A stretch of DNA of 64,000 nt from an uncultured Rubripirellula sp. GTDB taxonomy: Bacteria; Planctomycetota; Planctomycetia; Pirellulales; Pirellulaceae. The DNA is taken from positions 147,555 through 211,554 of the forward strand of contig CALIBL010000014.1 of the NCBI GenBank assembly GCA_938045805.1, in the 5' to 3' direction. A model generated the notes under the pieces. It was not told the origin of the DNA. It saw nothing but the letters and a program-made list of their open reading frames with translations, and did not search any database. The first letter of the stretch is position 1, and every line of letters begins with the position of its first letter. A program made the translations under genes and the position numbers. This document shows, in pieces, positions 33,813-43,539 of the stretch.

Positions 33813-35867
33813 ATGATTGCTACCGCACCCGGCACTCCCTTCCCTCTCGGTGCATCACTTGCTCCCGACGGAGTTAACTTCGCTGTTTATTCAAAGCATA
33901 GCGACGGGTTCAATCTCTTACTGTTCGATCACGCCGAATCCGTCAGGCCGAGCAAAATCATTCCCCTCGACCCGAAACGAAACCGCACGTTTCATTACTG
34001 GCATATTTTTGTTCAAGGCCTGAAACGAGGACAGCACTACGCTTTCTCGATACCTTCGCAAAGCCCATCTCACATCGAACAAGAAAGGTCCACTGAAGCG
34101 GTGCTGATTGACCCTTACGCAAGAGCAATGGTTCTGCCTGAGGGTCATTGCCGTTTTTCGGGTGGGGAGGCCACGCCGCTCAAAAGCATCGTGACCGACG
34201 AAGCAGAATATGATTGGCAAGGTGACCGTCCCCCCAGACGCCCATTCAGCGAAACCATTATTTACGAGATGCATGTTCGAGGCCTGACTCGGAATTCCAA
34301 TTCCGGCGTCGCACCCACACGCCGCGGCACCTACCTTGGGGTGATCGATAAGATCCCGTACCTGAAACAACTTGGGATCACTGCTGTCGAATTGCTTCCC
34401 GTGTTCCAGTTCGACCCTCAGGACGCGCCCGAGGGCTTGCTGAACTATTGGGGCTACAGTCCTGTCTCCTTTTTCGCGCCACACGCACAGTACGCAACCG
34501 ACGGTCAATCCCTGACGGCAATCCGAGAATTCCGAGAGATGGTCAAAGCGTTGCATGGCGAGGGAATCGAGGTCATTCTTGACGTCGTCTACAATCACAC
34601 GGCCGAAGGCGGCAGCAGTGGGCCGACGTTTTGTTTCAAAGGCCTGCAGAACGACGCCTACTATCTGCTGGAATCAGACCAAGACAACGAGACCGCGGAG
34701 CCCGAATATTCAAACTACAGCGGTTGCGGGAACACGCTTAACGCCAATCACGCCATCGTTCGCCGAATGATCATGGATAGCCTTCGTTACTGGGTCCAAG
34801 AGATGCACGTGGATGGCTTTCGGTTCGACCTCGCCTCGATCCTCTCCCGCGATATCAATGGAGAGCCACAGACCAATCCGCCCATTCTCTGGGATATCGA
34901 AACGGACCCGGTGCTGTCGGGAACCAAATTGATTGCCGAGGCATGGGATGCTGCGGGCCTCTATCAAGTTGGGCACTTCTTTGGAGATCGATGGAAAGAA
35001 TGGAATGGGCGTTTTCGTGATGACGTACGTTCATTTGTCAAAGGTGACAAGGGATTTGCAGGGCAGCTAGTGCAGCGGTTCCTTGCGAGCCCGGATCTCT
35101 ACGGACATCGGAACCGTGAGCCTGAGCAGAGCATCAATTTTGTAACCTCTCACGACGGATTCACACTCCGTGATCTCGTCTCTTATAACACCAAGCAGAA
35201 CCTCGAAAACCGAGAAGACAACCGCGATGGGCACAATGAAAACCTCAGCTGGAACTGCGGCCATGAAGGTCCCACCGATGATCCGAAAATCGAGCAACTG
35301 AGAATACAACAGGCAAAAAATCTCCTGACGATCAATGTTCTGTCGTTCGGTGTCCCAATGCTCCTGATGGGTGACGAAGTTGGCCGTAGCCAAAACGGAA
35401 ACAACAACGCCTATTGCCAAGACAACGAGATGAATTGGTTCAACTGGGACCAAGTCCAAGACAATGCGGGGATGCTGCGATTTGTTCAAAAACTGATTCA
35501 GTTCCGAACAGAACTCCCTAAACGGAACAACCCAAATTTAACACTCCCAGAAATCCTTCAACCCGCCACCATCACCTGGCATGGGAAGGAACTTGAAAAG
35601 CCTGACTGGAGCGAATCATCGCGGAGTGTTGCGTTGACGATCGAGTCACCTACAAAATGGTACCACTTGATCTTCAATGCCTACTGGGAATCGATTGGTT
35701 TTCAGATTCCTTCACTACCAAAACGTTCAACCGGATGGAAACGCATCATCGATACCTCGCAGCCATCACCTATGGACATTGACTTGGATCCGCCCACCAA
35801 AAGGCTGACGTCCTATCAAGTCGCAGCGAGGTCATCCATACTGCTGGTGGGAGACGCCGGAGCCTAA
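33813..35867 (+). CDS. glgX: glycogen debranching enzyme (isoamylase type)
   Basis: 684 residues. An N-terminal CBM48-like region (PLGASLAPDGVNFAVYSKH) precedes a GH13 catalytic domain with YEMHVRGLT, DVVYNHTAEG, the nucleophile Asp in DGFRFDLAS, the acid Glu in LIAEAWDA and the third Asp in VTSHDGFTL. GRSQNGNNNAYCQDNEMNW is typical of GlgX/TreX. It removes alpha-1,6 branches of glycogen or limit dextrins in the cytoplasm. The ATG at 33813 starts right before the conserved N-terminal strand. No other glycogen genes lie in the window. Confidence 0.94.
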   Translation: MIATAPGTPFPLGASLAPDGVNFAVYSKHSDGFNLLLFDHAESVRPSKIIPLDPKRNRTFHYWHIFVQGLKRGQHYAFSIPSQSPSHIEQERSTEAVLIDPYARAMVLPEGHCRFSGGEATPLKSIVTDEAEYDWQGDRPPRRPFSETIIYEMHVRGLTRNSNSGVAPTRRGTYLGVIDKIPYLKQLGITAVELLPVFQFDPQDAPEGLLNYWGYSPVSFFAPHAQYATDGQSLTAIREFREMVKALHGEGIEVILDVVYNHTAEGGSSGPTFCFKGLQNDAYYLLESDQDNETAEPEYSNYSGCGNTLNANHAIVRRMIMDSLRYWVQEMHVDGFRFDLASILSRDINGEPQTNPPILWDIETDPVLSGTKLIAEAWDAAGLYQVGHFFGDRWKEWNGRFRDDVRSFVKGDKGFAGQLVQRFLASPDLYGHRNREPEQSINFVTSHDGFTLRDLVSYNTKQNLENREDNRDGHNENLSWNCGHEGPTDDPKIEQLRIQQAKNLLTINVLSFGVPMLLMGDEVGRSQNGNNNAYCQDNEMNWFNWDQVQDNAGMLRFVQKLIQFRTELPKRNNPNLTLPEILQPATITWHGKELEKPDWSESSRSVALTIESPTKWYHLIFNAYWESIGFQIPSLPKRSTGWKRIIDTSQPSPMDIDLDPPTKRLTSYQVAARSSILLVGDAGA

Positions 35868-35923
35868 ACGGCTTCCATGTGCTTTGATGCGATTTTTGGT
35901 TCGCAATCTGATGCAAAGAAACG

Positions 35924-36400
35924 CTACTCCGAGCGCATCTCACCGTAACTCCAAATAACCACCGTTGGTGGCTGGAGTGTGTATTGTCCGATCCCGACGT
36001 TAGCGAACTCACCGTCGACCTCGTAGGTCCAACCCTCACGAAGTCCGGTTTCAACCTCACCAATCTGGTGAACGAATGCCGTTTCTCCAGAACCGGTGAT
36101 TTTCACATCACTCACCTGCGTCATCACGGTCTCAAGCGATGCCCCAGCTTTAACACCCTCAATGAGCTGGAACGTTTGACCGGACGGTGCGTTAATGACC
36201 ACAACGACCTGCTGTCCGACGGGCTGCGGAATCGCCGCAACCCCGCTGCCGTCATTCAACGGAGACAGTGTGCCTTGACCCGATGACACGGTTGAGCCTT
36301 GATCAGCTGTCAACTCAGCACGATCCACTGACCCGTTTGGGTCCGCACAACCGATGAGTTGGACGAGCAAGACACAGAGAAGAAGACGCGAATTTTTCAT
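35924..36400 (-). CDS. lipoprotein with a DUF4430-like domain
   Basis: 158 residues. The N-terminus (LLLCVLLVQLIGC) is a lipoprotein signal with the lipobox Cys at about residue 18, then a Ser/Gly linker. The C-terminal domain (QTFQLIEGVKAGASLETVM, FVHQIGEVETG, GWTYEVDGEFANVGIGQYTL, VVIWSYGE) resembles DUF4430, related to cobalamin-binding transcobalamin-like and squash/repeat proteins. Ligand is unknown. It lies 21 nt downstream of the acidic 328-aa gene and is probably co-transcribed. Confidence 0.78.
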   Translation of the reverse strand: MKNSRLLLCVLLVQLIGCADPNGSVDRAELTADQGSTVSSGQGTLSPLNDGSGVAAIPQPVGQQVVVVINAPSGQTFQLIEGVKAGASLETVMTQVSDVKITGSGETAFVHQIGEVETGLREGWTYEVDGEFANVGIGQYTLQPPTVVIWSYGEMRSE

Positions 36401-36421
36401 CGGTATCAGATGTTGGCGGAA

Positions 36422-37408
36422 CTAATCCATCATGACGCGAATTGCATCGAGATACTTTTGTACCGTTTCACGATCCGTTTCATTCCAGCCTGATGTTTTG
36501 TGGCGAAGAATCGATAATTTCAATGACTCGATCGCGTCGGATAGATCGTCCGGTAATTCGGGCAATCCGGAGAACGGTTGAAGTGGCGGTTCGGTATCAG
36601 CGACGGGTGAATCGAAAGCAGGTGCAGCCGATGCGGAGGAACTCCCTGACAACGAAGTCAATTCTTCCTCGCCTTCCTCGCCGAAATCAGGTCGCTCGGG
36701 TGCTGGCCCCGCTGAGGCGCCGGATTCATCACCATATTCTCGGGTGCGGCCACCTCCCTGAGCAGGAAGTACAACATCTTCATCGGTATCGACCGTAACA
36801 ATCTCACCTGATATCGGCCGATCGGTTTCGATGGCACCCATCGATTGCCAGCGTTGATCTCTCATCTGAGAGACACTCCAGTTCTCTTGAGAGGCTCCTT
36901 CCAACCACATCGGAGCATCTTCCCAGTCCAGTGCTGCAAGGAAGTGACTCCAGTACAAGCCTTCATAGCTTTCATAAGAGGTAATGAACCGATCGTGAAC
37001 GCGTCGCAGGCGTCCAATATGCGGTGATGTGACGCCGCCAACCTGATTGGCCCAAGCTTCGTCTGAATACTGTTGCGACTTCGCCCCGGAATCAATCAGG
37101 GCCTGACGCCATTCACTGATGATTCGCCCCTTCTCCCAATTCGTCGTGCTAATCAATCGATTCCAAAGCCCAACGAAAGGCGTTGCGACGTCTGAGAAAT
37201 CTTCTTCATCCGAGGCGTTTTGCTCAGCCGAAGCACCATCGACCGCATCTTCCCAAGCAGCGTGAGAGGCATCGAGCTCATCTCGATCTTCACCTGACAG
37301 GCTCTCGGACGGATTCGCCCCAACCTCACCAGCTGCCCCCTGATGTGCTGCATCCGCGTTGGATTCTTCGGTGTCAAATGGGGCTTGGTAGGAATCTTCG
37401 GGTGTCAT
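36422..37408 (-). CDS. acidic protein of unknown function (328 aa)
   Basis: Long acidic, low-complexity N-terminus (about 1-75, rich in D, E, A, S), a folded-looking middle (VGLWNRLISTTNWEKGRIISEWRQALIDSGA, HIGRLRRVHDRF, YEGLYWSHFLAALDWEDAPMWLEGASQENWSVSQM), another acidic linker (about 205-280) and a C-terminal helical end (LKLSILRHKTSGWNETDRETVQKYLDAIR). No signal peptide. The W-rich middle looks conserved, but I do not recognise the family. The ATG at 37408 begins a good composition immediately. Confidence 0.72.
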   Translation of the reverse strand: MTPEDSYQAPFDTEESNADAAHQGAAGEVGANPSESLSGEDRDELDASHAAWEDAVDGASAEQNASDEEDFSDVATPFVGLWNRLISTTNWEKGRIISEWRQALIDSGAKSQQYSDEAWANQVGGVTSPHIGRLRRVHDRFITSYESYEGLYWSHFLAALDWEDAPMWLEGASQENWSVSQMRDQRWQSMGAIETDRPISGEIVTVDTDEDVVLPAQGGGRTREYGDESGASAGPAPERPDFGEEGEEELTSLSGSSSASAAPAFDSPVADTEPPLQPFSGLPELPDDLSDAIESLKLSILRHKTSGWNETDRETVQKYLDAIRVMMD

Positions 37409-37693
37409 GGAAGTCTTATCTCGGAATCAAAAATCATCTTGCATTAACGATGCATTACCCTAACCACCCAAGGCATATTCCGTGAAGCTCTGAGGGGCGT
37501 TTTCCGCAAACCTCGCTTAATTACAGTGCTTTGTGGGGCAGTTCGGTCCGTCTGGCGAAGCTATAACATGTGGAAAACATGTTGGAACTCCGAAGTCTAA
37601 TTGCAGACCGATGGAATCCAGCCGAAATAAGGCTCACCGTGAACCTGATTTCACCAATTCAATCCCTGCCACGAGGACGATGGATCACTAACC

Positions 37694-38554
37694 ATGAACG
37701 CTTCTCCAACTCATTACGCAGTCGTCGACCAAGCATCTGCCTTGGCAACAGTAGCCAACGCGTGTAGGTCCTTCGGGATGCAGATCGCCCTGATCGCTCT
37801 AGCGTTCCTTGCCGCCGATCACTTGACGGTGAACGCGCAAAATGTCCCTGTATTGACCCCGCAAAAGGTAAAAGCCGTGCGCACCAAACAGCCAGCCAAC
37901 TCATCGAGTGATCGAGTGCTCCGGCACGCCGTCTTCTTTAGCTTCAAAGAAACATCAAATGAGCAGCAGGTTCAGGGAGTCGTTGACGCCTTCGCAGCAC
38001 TACCACAGAAAATTGACGCCATCATCGATTTTCAATCAGGAACCAACAACAGCCCCGAAGGTTTAGACGACGGCTTCACTCACTGCTTCCTGCTAACTTT
38101 TCAGAACGAGGCTGGTCGCGAGATCTACCTTCCGCATCCGGCTCACACCGGTGAATTTGCGAGTACTCTTCGGCCACACCTAAAGAATGTCTTTGTGATT
38201 GATTACTGGGGCAAAACCAGTGCTAACGATCAAAAACGTGAATTGAAGCATGCCGTATTCTTCAAATTCAAAGACGATGCGGATCCAGCTGAAGTCAAAC
38301 GGGTTGAAGAAGCCTTTGCAGCTTTACCCTCCAAAATCAATTCGATTAAATCTTTTGAGTGGGGCAAGAACAACAGCCCGGAAACCCACGATGACGGTTT
38401 CACCCACTGCTTCATGGTGACATTCAATTCAGAAAAAGGACGTGAAAAGTACCTCCCTCACCCCGACCACAAAGCTTTTGTTGAAGTACTCAAGCCAGTG
38501 CTCGAGAAAGTGCGTGTTCTCGATTTCTGGGAAGACGGGTACAAAACGAAGTAG
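37694..38554 (+). CDS. secreted protein with two Dabb (stress-responsive A/B barrel) domains
   Basis: 286 residues. A membrane/signal segment (about 27-41, IALIALAFLAADHL) is followed by two tandem copies of a ferredoxin-like Dabb domain: LRHAVFFSFKE...HCFLLTFQNEAGREIYLPHPAH and LKHAVFFKFKD...HCFMVTFNSEKGREKYLPHPDH. The copies are about 110 residues apart and share ALP-x-KI, NNSPE and DDGFTHCF. Dabb domains often form dimers with enzymatic or stress roles; here a single chain may form the dimer. The first ATG gives a 26-residue polar N-region; a later start is possible. Confidence 0.85.
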   Translation: MNASPTHYAVVDQASALATVANACRSFGMQIALIALAFLAADHLTVNAQNVPVLTPQKVKAVRTKQPANSSSDRVLRHAVFFSFKETSNEQQVQGVVDAFAALPQKIDAIIDFQSGTNNSPEGLDDGFTHCFLLTFQNEAGREIYLPHPAHTGEFASTLRPHLKNVFVIDYWGKTSANDQKRELKHAVFFKFKDDADPAEVKRVEEAFAALPSKINSIKSFEWGKNNSPETHDDGFTHCFMVTFNSEKGREKYLPHPDHKAFVEVLKPVLEKVRVLDFWEDGYKTK

Positions 38555-38584
38555 ACCGTCACCCAACATCGTGGAAATGGGCAC

Positions 38585-38620
38585 AAAAAAAGGCTCACCG
38601 TTTTCCGGTGAGCCTTCTGC
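38585..38620 (-). terminator. intrinsic terminator after pnp
   Basis: On the minus strand AAGGCTCACCG, a short loop, CGGTGAGCCTT and a run of seven T. It lies between the convergent Dabb gene (+) and pnp (-), with the T-run on the pnp side; the plus side has only a weak T-tail. Confidence 0.85.
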
Positions 38621-38677
38621 ATCTTGATTTATTTGCGCCGCTCAAATCAGACCAACGCAGTGCAATCGCTCTGTGAA

Positions 38678-40990
38678 TTAGTCACGGTCGCGGTTCCCAC
38701 CGCCGTTGCGATCCCTGCGGCCACCGCCACCACCGCCACCACCGTTTCCACCGCGTCCACGACCCGAACCGCCACGTCGTCGACGAGGTCGGTCGTCGTC
38801 ACGGTCGCCACGCTCAGAACGTTCGCCGCGGTCAGATCGCTCTTCGCGATCACCACCATCATCGCCATCATCCGATGCCATCTCGTCTTCAATGCCCAAT
38901 TCCTCGAGGGCTCGACGGCGACTCAGCTTGACGCGATCATGCTCATCGACGTCGATCACCAGGACTTTCATGGCATCTCCAACACTCACAACCGAGTCGA
39001 TGCTGCTGATGTACCCGCTGCTCAATTCGCTAATGTGGCATAGCCCATCTCGTCCAGGCAAGATTTCAACGAACGCGCCGAATTCCTTGATGCTGCTGAC
39101 CGTACCATCGTAAATCTTGCCGATTTGAACGGTCGCGGTGCAAGCCTCAACAGCGCGAAGTGCCTCCTCTGCGGCGTCCTTATTGCTACTCGCAATTAAG
39201 ACAGTGCCGTCATCATCAACCTCAATCACCGCTCCGGTGCTCTCTTGGATGCCGCGAATATTCTTTCCGCCTGGGCCAATCAGAGCGCCAATCTTGTCCG
39301 CCGCAATCTTGGTGCGAAGCAGACGAGGTGCGGTTGCCGAAATTTCGCGTCGAGGACGAGAAATCGTGGTCAACATCTTTCGCAGAATCTCGATCCTTGC
39401 TTCACGAGACTGCTTCAGCGTAGCGCGAATGATGTCTTCGCTGATACCCGTGACTTTCAAATCAAGCTGAATACCGGTGATCCCATTCTGAGTTCCGGCA
39501 ATCTTGAAGTCCATATCGCCGAAGTGATCTTCAGTGCCGAGAATGTCGGTCAAGAGGATCCAATCATCAGCCGAGTTCCTCACCAAGCCAACTGAAATAC
39601 CGGCCACTGGATTGGAGATTGGAACACCCGATGCCATCAGTGCCAAAGTCGCACCGCAGACGCTCGCCATCGAGCTACTTCCGTTGGATTCCAGAATATC
39701 GCTGATCACGCGGATCGTGTAGGGGAACTGCTCGGCGTCAGGAAGCACGGGCGCGACACTTCGCTCCGCAAGACAACCGTGTCCAATTTCACGACGCCCC
39801 GGTCCACGAATCGGTCGAACTTCACCAACCGAAAAGCTCGGGAAGTTGTAGTCAAGCATGAACTTCTTGCTGTACTCATCCATCAATCCGTCCACTCGCT
39901 GCTCATCTTTGGAAGTACCAAGAGCAACAGTAACGAGAGACTGAGTCTCGCCACGTTGGAACAGAGCAGATCCGTGAACGCGAGGAAGAAGATCGGTTTC
40001 GCAGTAAATCGGACGAAGACTTGTGTTGTCTCGGCCGTCCGGACGTGTGCCGGCGGTAATCAGATCGCGAACAACCTTTTCCTCAAGGTCGTGCCAAACC
40101 GTTCCAAATCGTTTCGAGCAGACGGCATCGTCCGCGTTCGGATCAGGAATCACCTCTGAAACCGCTCGCTCTTTCAAAGCCTTGACCGCGTCAGCCCGTG
40201 CCTGCTTGCCAACGGTCTGTTGTGCAACTTTGAAGTCCGAGTAGTAGGCATCGTTCAAGCGAGCAAAGAGTCCGTCGTCCTCTGGAGCAACATACTCACG
40301 CTTGACAGGATTGACCTTGTTGTAGAACTCTTCTTGAAGATCGATCACATCACGGATCACTGCGTGAGCGAACTGAATTGCCTCAAGCATCTGGTCTTCT
40401 GGCATTTCTTGGGCAAAGCCCTCGATCATCGCGACTTCTTCTCGCGAACCGCTGACAATCATGTCCAGTTCGCTCTCTTCCAACTCGCTGTGGGTCGGAA
40501 ACGCCACCAGCTCACCGTCGATCTTACCGACCCGAACGCTAGCTACTGGGCCTTGGAACGGCAGTTCGCTGACGTGCAGAGCTAAACCAGCTCCGTTCAT
40601 CGCCAAGACGTCGCCGTCGTTCTGAAGGTCGCTGGCGATCACAAATGCCTGAACCTGAACTTCATCTCGGAATCCGGCGGGCCATAACGGACGAATCGGG
40701 CGATCCATCAAACGAGCACTCAGAGTCTCCTTGGTACTCGGACGTCCTTCACGCTTCAGAAATCCGCCGGGGAACTTACCCGCTGCAGCAAGTCGCTCGC
40801 GGTAGTCACATGTCAACGGAAAAAAATCTAGTCCTGGTCGTGGGTCGCTTGAGGCAGCAGCCACCAAAACGACAGTCTCACCGTACTGAACGAGAACACA
40901 TCCAGCGGCTTGTTTCGCGAGTTGACCGGTCTCGAAAGACAACGTTTGGCGGCCAATTTGCTTCTCAACGCGAATTTTCTTTTCACTCAC
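38678..40990 (-). CDS. pnp: polynucleotide phosphorylase
   Basis: 770 residues. Two RNase PH domains, then a KH domain (IGALIGPGGKNIRGIQESTGAVIEVDD) and an S1 domain (GKIYDGTVSSIKEFGAFVEILPGRDGLCHISEL). Catalytic motifs include LMDRPIRPLWPAGF and GPGRREIGHG. An unusual C-terminal tail of about 65 residues is rich in Asp/Glu, then Arg-Gly repeats (RRRRGGSGRGRGG, GGGRRDRNGGG). It degrades RNA 3'-5' with phosphate. The GTG at 40990 has GGAAG six bases upstream. The conserved order rpsO-pnp is kept on the minus strand. Confidence 0.96.
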   Translation of the reverse strand: MSEKKIRVEKQIGRQTLSFETGQLAKQAAGCVLVQYGETVVLVAAASSDPRPGLDFFPLTCDYRERLAAAGKFPGGFLKREGRPSTKETLSARLMDRPIRPLWPAGFRDEVQVQAFVIASDLQNDGDVLAMNGAGLALHVSELPFQGPVASVRVGKIDGELVAFPTHSELEESELDMIVSGSREEVAMIEGFAQEMPEDQMLEAIQFAHAVIRDVIDLQEEFYNKVNPVKREYVAPEDDGLFARLNDAYYSDFKVAQQTVGKQARADAVKALKERAVSEVIPDPNADDAVCSKRFGTVWHDLEEKVVRDLITAGTRPDGRDNTSLRPIYCETDLLPRVHGSALFQRGETQSLVTVALGTSKDEQRVDGLMDEYSKKFMLDYNFPSFSVGEVRPIRGPGRREIGHGCLAERSVAPVLPDAEQFPYTIRVISDILESNGSSSMASVCGATLALMASGVPISNPVAGISVGLVRNSADDWILLTDILGTEDHFGDMDFKIAGTQNGITGIQLDLKVTGISEDIIRATLKQSREARIEILRKMLTTISRPRREISATAPRLLRTKIAADKIGALIGPGGKNIRGIQESTGAVIEVDDDGTVLIASSNKDAAEEALRAVEACTATVQIGKIYDGTVSSIKEFGAFVEILPGRDGLCHISELSSGYISSIDSVVSVGDAMKVLVIDVDEHDRVKLSRRRALEELGIEDEMASDDGDDGGDREERSDRGERSERGDRDDDRPRRRRGGSGRGRGGNGGGGGGGGRRDRNGGGNRDRD

Positions 40991-41363
40991 TTTAAACTTC
41001 CTTCAACCTACAAATAAACTTCAATTCAATGCTTGGTCATTGCGTCTCTACGGAAGACTCGTCCAAGCGCAAAAAGCAGTGATCGTTTGCAACCGATCCC
41101 CGCCGTGAAGGGCGCACCCTTCCTCTTTGTCAACAAACAGGATGCGAGAACAGAAACGCCGCGAGTCCAAACCAATCTGCCACTCCCATCACAAAGGAAG
41201 CGGCAACGACCGGTTGGCTGCATCGTGTTAAAACTAGAGTCCAACCTCGCCGGTTAGACTCTCACCCAATTCGCCACAACGCGTCAGGCGAGAGAGACTA
41301 GCCAAGAAAACCCGCCATCAGGCGAGAGGCACTTTCTTCTTCGCTTGACTGCGGCGGAGGGGG
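40991..41363. other. rpsO-pnp intergenic region
   Basis: 373 bp. It contains an rpsO terminator-like hairpin at 41306-41326 and no gene. In other bacteria this region carries pnp autoregulation by RNase III; no such long hairpin was seen here. Confidence 0.5.
41306..41326 (-). terminator. probable rpsO terminator
   Basis: On the minus strand CTCGCC, TGAT, GGCGGG and TTTTC. The stem is short (six pairs including one G-T) but GC-rich and lies about 40 bases after the S15 stop. Confidence 0.6.
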
Positions 41364-41633
41364 CTACTTTCGGATGCCCAACCTACCAATGATATCTAGA
41401 TATCGTTGAGGATCCTCGCCACGCACGTAATCAAGCAAGCGGCGGCGGCGACTGACTAAACCCAAAAGACCACGACGTGATGCGTAATCTTTACGATGGG
41501 TTCGCATGTGCTCAGTCAAACCATTGATTCGCTCAGTCAAGATGGCAATTTGCACCTCAGGTGAGCCCGTATCAGCGTCGGATTTCTTGTGATCGCCAAT
41601 AACTTCAGTTTTTCGCTCTTTCGAGATCGTCAT
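41364..41633 (-). CDS. rpsO: ribosomal protein S15
   Basis: 89 residues, the normal length. The signature region is [46 protein letters not shown], and the C-terminus reads [13 protein letters not shown]15 binds 16S rRNA early in small-subunit assembly. It is upstream of pnp, as in many bacteria. Confidence 0.98.
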   Translation of the reverse strand: MTISKERKTEVIGDHKKSDADTGSPEVQIAILTERINGLTEHMRTHRKDYASRRGLLGLVSRRRRLLDYVRGEDPQRYLDIIGRLGIRK

Positions 41634-41835
41634 ACGTTTTTACAGCTATTACGTCGTTCCATAACTCACATTTCAGAGCGGTAGTGTACCGCCACCGCCG
41701 TTTTACGCAACGGCAAATCTGAAAACCTATCCATTTACGATTTCGCGGAGTCTACCTCAGGTGAGGAACCCCATAAAGGGGGAGAAAGAAGCCTTCAGAT
41801 CAAAAATCTCAGGATTCGCAGCGGTTGCCCCGCTT

Positions 41836-42522
41836 CTAACTTTCGCCGCCGGTGGACCGAATCACCCCGCGTCCCCTTAAACTCGCAATCACCTCCTCCG
41901 CAAGATCCATCGGAGTCGCATTACGACCTCCATCGAGACGAAGCTCTGGTGACTCGGGAGGCTCGTAAGGATCGCTTATCCCAGTGAAATGTTTGATTTC
42001 ACCCGATCGAGCCTTCTTATAAAGCCCCTTCGGATCTCGCTGCTCACACACCTCTAACGGGGTATCCATAAAAACCTCGATGAAGTCTCCCTTCTCCCCA
42101 TTGCTCTCGACCACTGCTCTAACTCGATCTCGATCTCGGCGGTAAGGGCTCACGAAAGCCGTCAAGGTGATCAGCCCCGCAGTGCAGAACAGCGATGAGA
42201 CTTCGCCCACACGGCGGATGTTCTCCTCCCTATCCATTTCGGCGAAGCCAAGACCAAATCTCGACGCAAAGTCCTCCCCATGCTCCTTTGCGAGCCGATC
42301 TGGTGGAGCACAAAGCCCATGACGCAAGTTGTCTCCATCAAGCAGAATCGTTGTGCATCCTAGCGTGTTGAGCAATTGATCCAACTCGTTGGCAACCGTG
42401 CTTTTCCCGCAGCCACTCAAGCCCGTGAACCAGATCACCACACCACGTTGCCCCAGTCGTTCCTCACGCGCAGCTCGCTGCACCGACGCATCATGCCAAA
42501 CAATGTCCGAGGAGTTCGCCAT
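41836..42522 (-). CDS. cysC: adenylylsulfate kinase
   Basis: 228 residues. Walker A GLSGCGKST at 34-42, the LLDGDNLRHGL motif, FVSPYRRDRD and EVFMDTPLEVCEQRDPKGLYKKARSGEI are all diagnostic. It phosphorylates APS to PAPS, the sulfate donor for sulfotransferases or assimilation. No ATP sulfurylase or PAPS reductase gene lies in the window. The first ATG (42522) has the typical N-terminal extension (IVWHDASVQRAARE). Confidence 0.94.
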   Translation of the reverse strand: MANSSDIVWHDASVQRAAREERLGQRGVVIWFTGLSGCGKSTVANELDQLLNTLGCTTILLDGDNLRHGLCAPPDRLAKEHGEDFASRFGLGFAEMDREENIRRVGEVSSLFCTAGLITLTAFVSPYRRDRDRVRAVVESNGEKGDFIEVFMDTPLEVCEQRDPKGLYKKARSGEIKHFTGISDPYEPPESPELRLDGGRNATPMDLAEEVIASLRGRGVIRSTGGES

Positions 42523-42696
42523 TTCGCTTCATCCCAAAAAAACAAAACACATCTCTCACGGGCGACCGCGGTTTAAGAACCGTTCTTGCACATAACACCC
42601 AACATAATCAAGCCTGCCCGAGGGACGAAGCGTTCGTCAGAGTGGCCCCGGTACCGGCAACTGGTTAAGTCCAGTCACGGCTCAACAAAGCGACAA

Positions 42697-43539
42697 CTAA
42701 ATCGTGTCGGGATGGATCACAATCTCAATACGACGGTTATTGGATCGCCCAATTGGTGTTTCATTGTTACCTCGAGGCCGACTTGAGCCCTGAGCGATGG
42801 CTGATAGCCGAGTCGAATCCAATCCATTAAACCGTGACATCAAACCAATGACTGCAGCGGCCTGAGCCGAAGTCAGCTGGAGTGGAGATGCTGAGGTATC
42901 ACCGAGTTGATTTGACTGATCCGTGTAGGCCTCAACCGACATCCGCTGACGCGGAAAGACCGTAATCAACTGTGACGCGACGGGGTCAATCACACTCGAT
43001 GCCTGTGGCAGTAACTGTGCCGATCCGGACTGGAACAACTGATCAGAAGGAATCCGAATGCGAAGCTGATTCCCGTCGGGAAAAACCTCGAGGCCAGGCA
43101 GACTAAGCTGCGATGCCTGCAACGAGAGATTTGTGTTCGGAGTGATCACGGCACCGCCTCGCATCTGAGTCGATGCCTGCATTCCGCGGACTCTAGACTC
43201 CGCGTCCTGAGCGACCTGCTTGGAAGCATCAAGCTGCTCGCTCATTGAAGCCAACTGCTGACGCAATAATTCAGCCTCGTCTTTGAAGACCTCTGCTTTT
43301 TGTTCACTCTGTGCCAGCTGGGTGTGCAACTGACGATTATTATCATCCAAAAGCTGAACACGCCGGTTCAACTCTGTGACCTTAGACTCCAGTGGGTTTG
43401 TGCCAGCGGGGGCCGGCGACATCTGCCAAGCACCTGAACCAGGAGCAGCGTAGTAGGGGTTTTGTGTACACCCAGAAACCATAAAAAGCGAGAACATGGC
43501 CAGAGAGACTACAACCACTCGCGAGAACGAGGGGCTCAT
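42697..43539 (-). CDS. OmpA-family lipoprotein
   Basis: 280 residues from ATG 43539. Lipoprotein signal with lipobox ending FMVSGC (Cys24). A coiled coil spans about residues 45-115 (ESKVTELNRRVQLLDDNNRQ). The C-terminus is an OmpA/MotB-type peptidoglycan-binding domain: LFQSGSAQLLPQASSVIDPVASQL, AYTDQSNQ, LTSAQAAAVIGLM, NNRRIEIVI. It probably anchors the outer membrane to the cell wall. A longer frame to 43590 does not improve the signal. Confidence 0.88.
   Translation of the reverse strand: MSPSFSRVVVVSLAMFSLFMVSGCTQNPYYAAPGSGAWQMSPAPAGTNPLESKVTELNRRVQLLDDNNRQLHTQLAQSEQKAEVFKDEAELLRQQLASMSEQLDASKQVAQDAESRVRGMQASTQMRGGAVITPNTNLSLQASQLSLPGLEVFPDGNQLRIRIPSDQLFQSGSAQLLPQASSVIDPVASQLITVFPRQRMSVEAYTDQSNQLGDTSASPLQLTSAQAAAVIGLMSRFNGLDSTRLSAIAQGSSRPRGNNETPIGRSNNRRIEIVIHPDTI

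Noticed and set aside
33918..34598. 226-codon open frame on the minus strand
   Set aside because: Antisense to glgX, which has complete catalytic motifs in the other strand.
38690..38880. Low-complexity GC-rich run of CCACCGCC-type sequence
   Set aside because: It codes for the RG-rich tail of PNPase; not a separate repeat element.
41284..41330. Short repeated TCAGGCGAGAG segments
   Set aside because: Two short copies only, one forming part of the rpsO terminator stem; not a CRISPR or repeat family.
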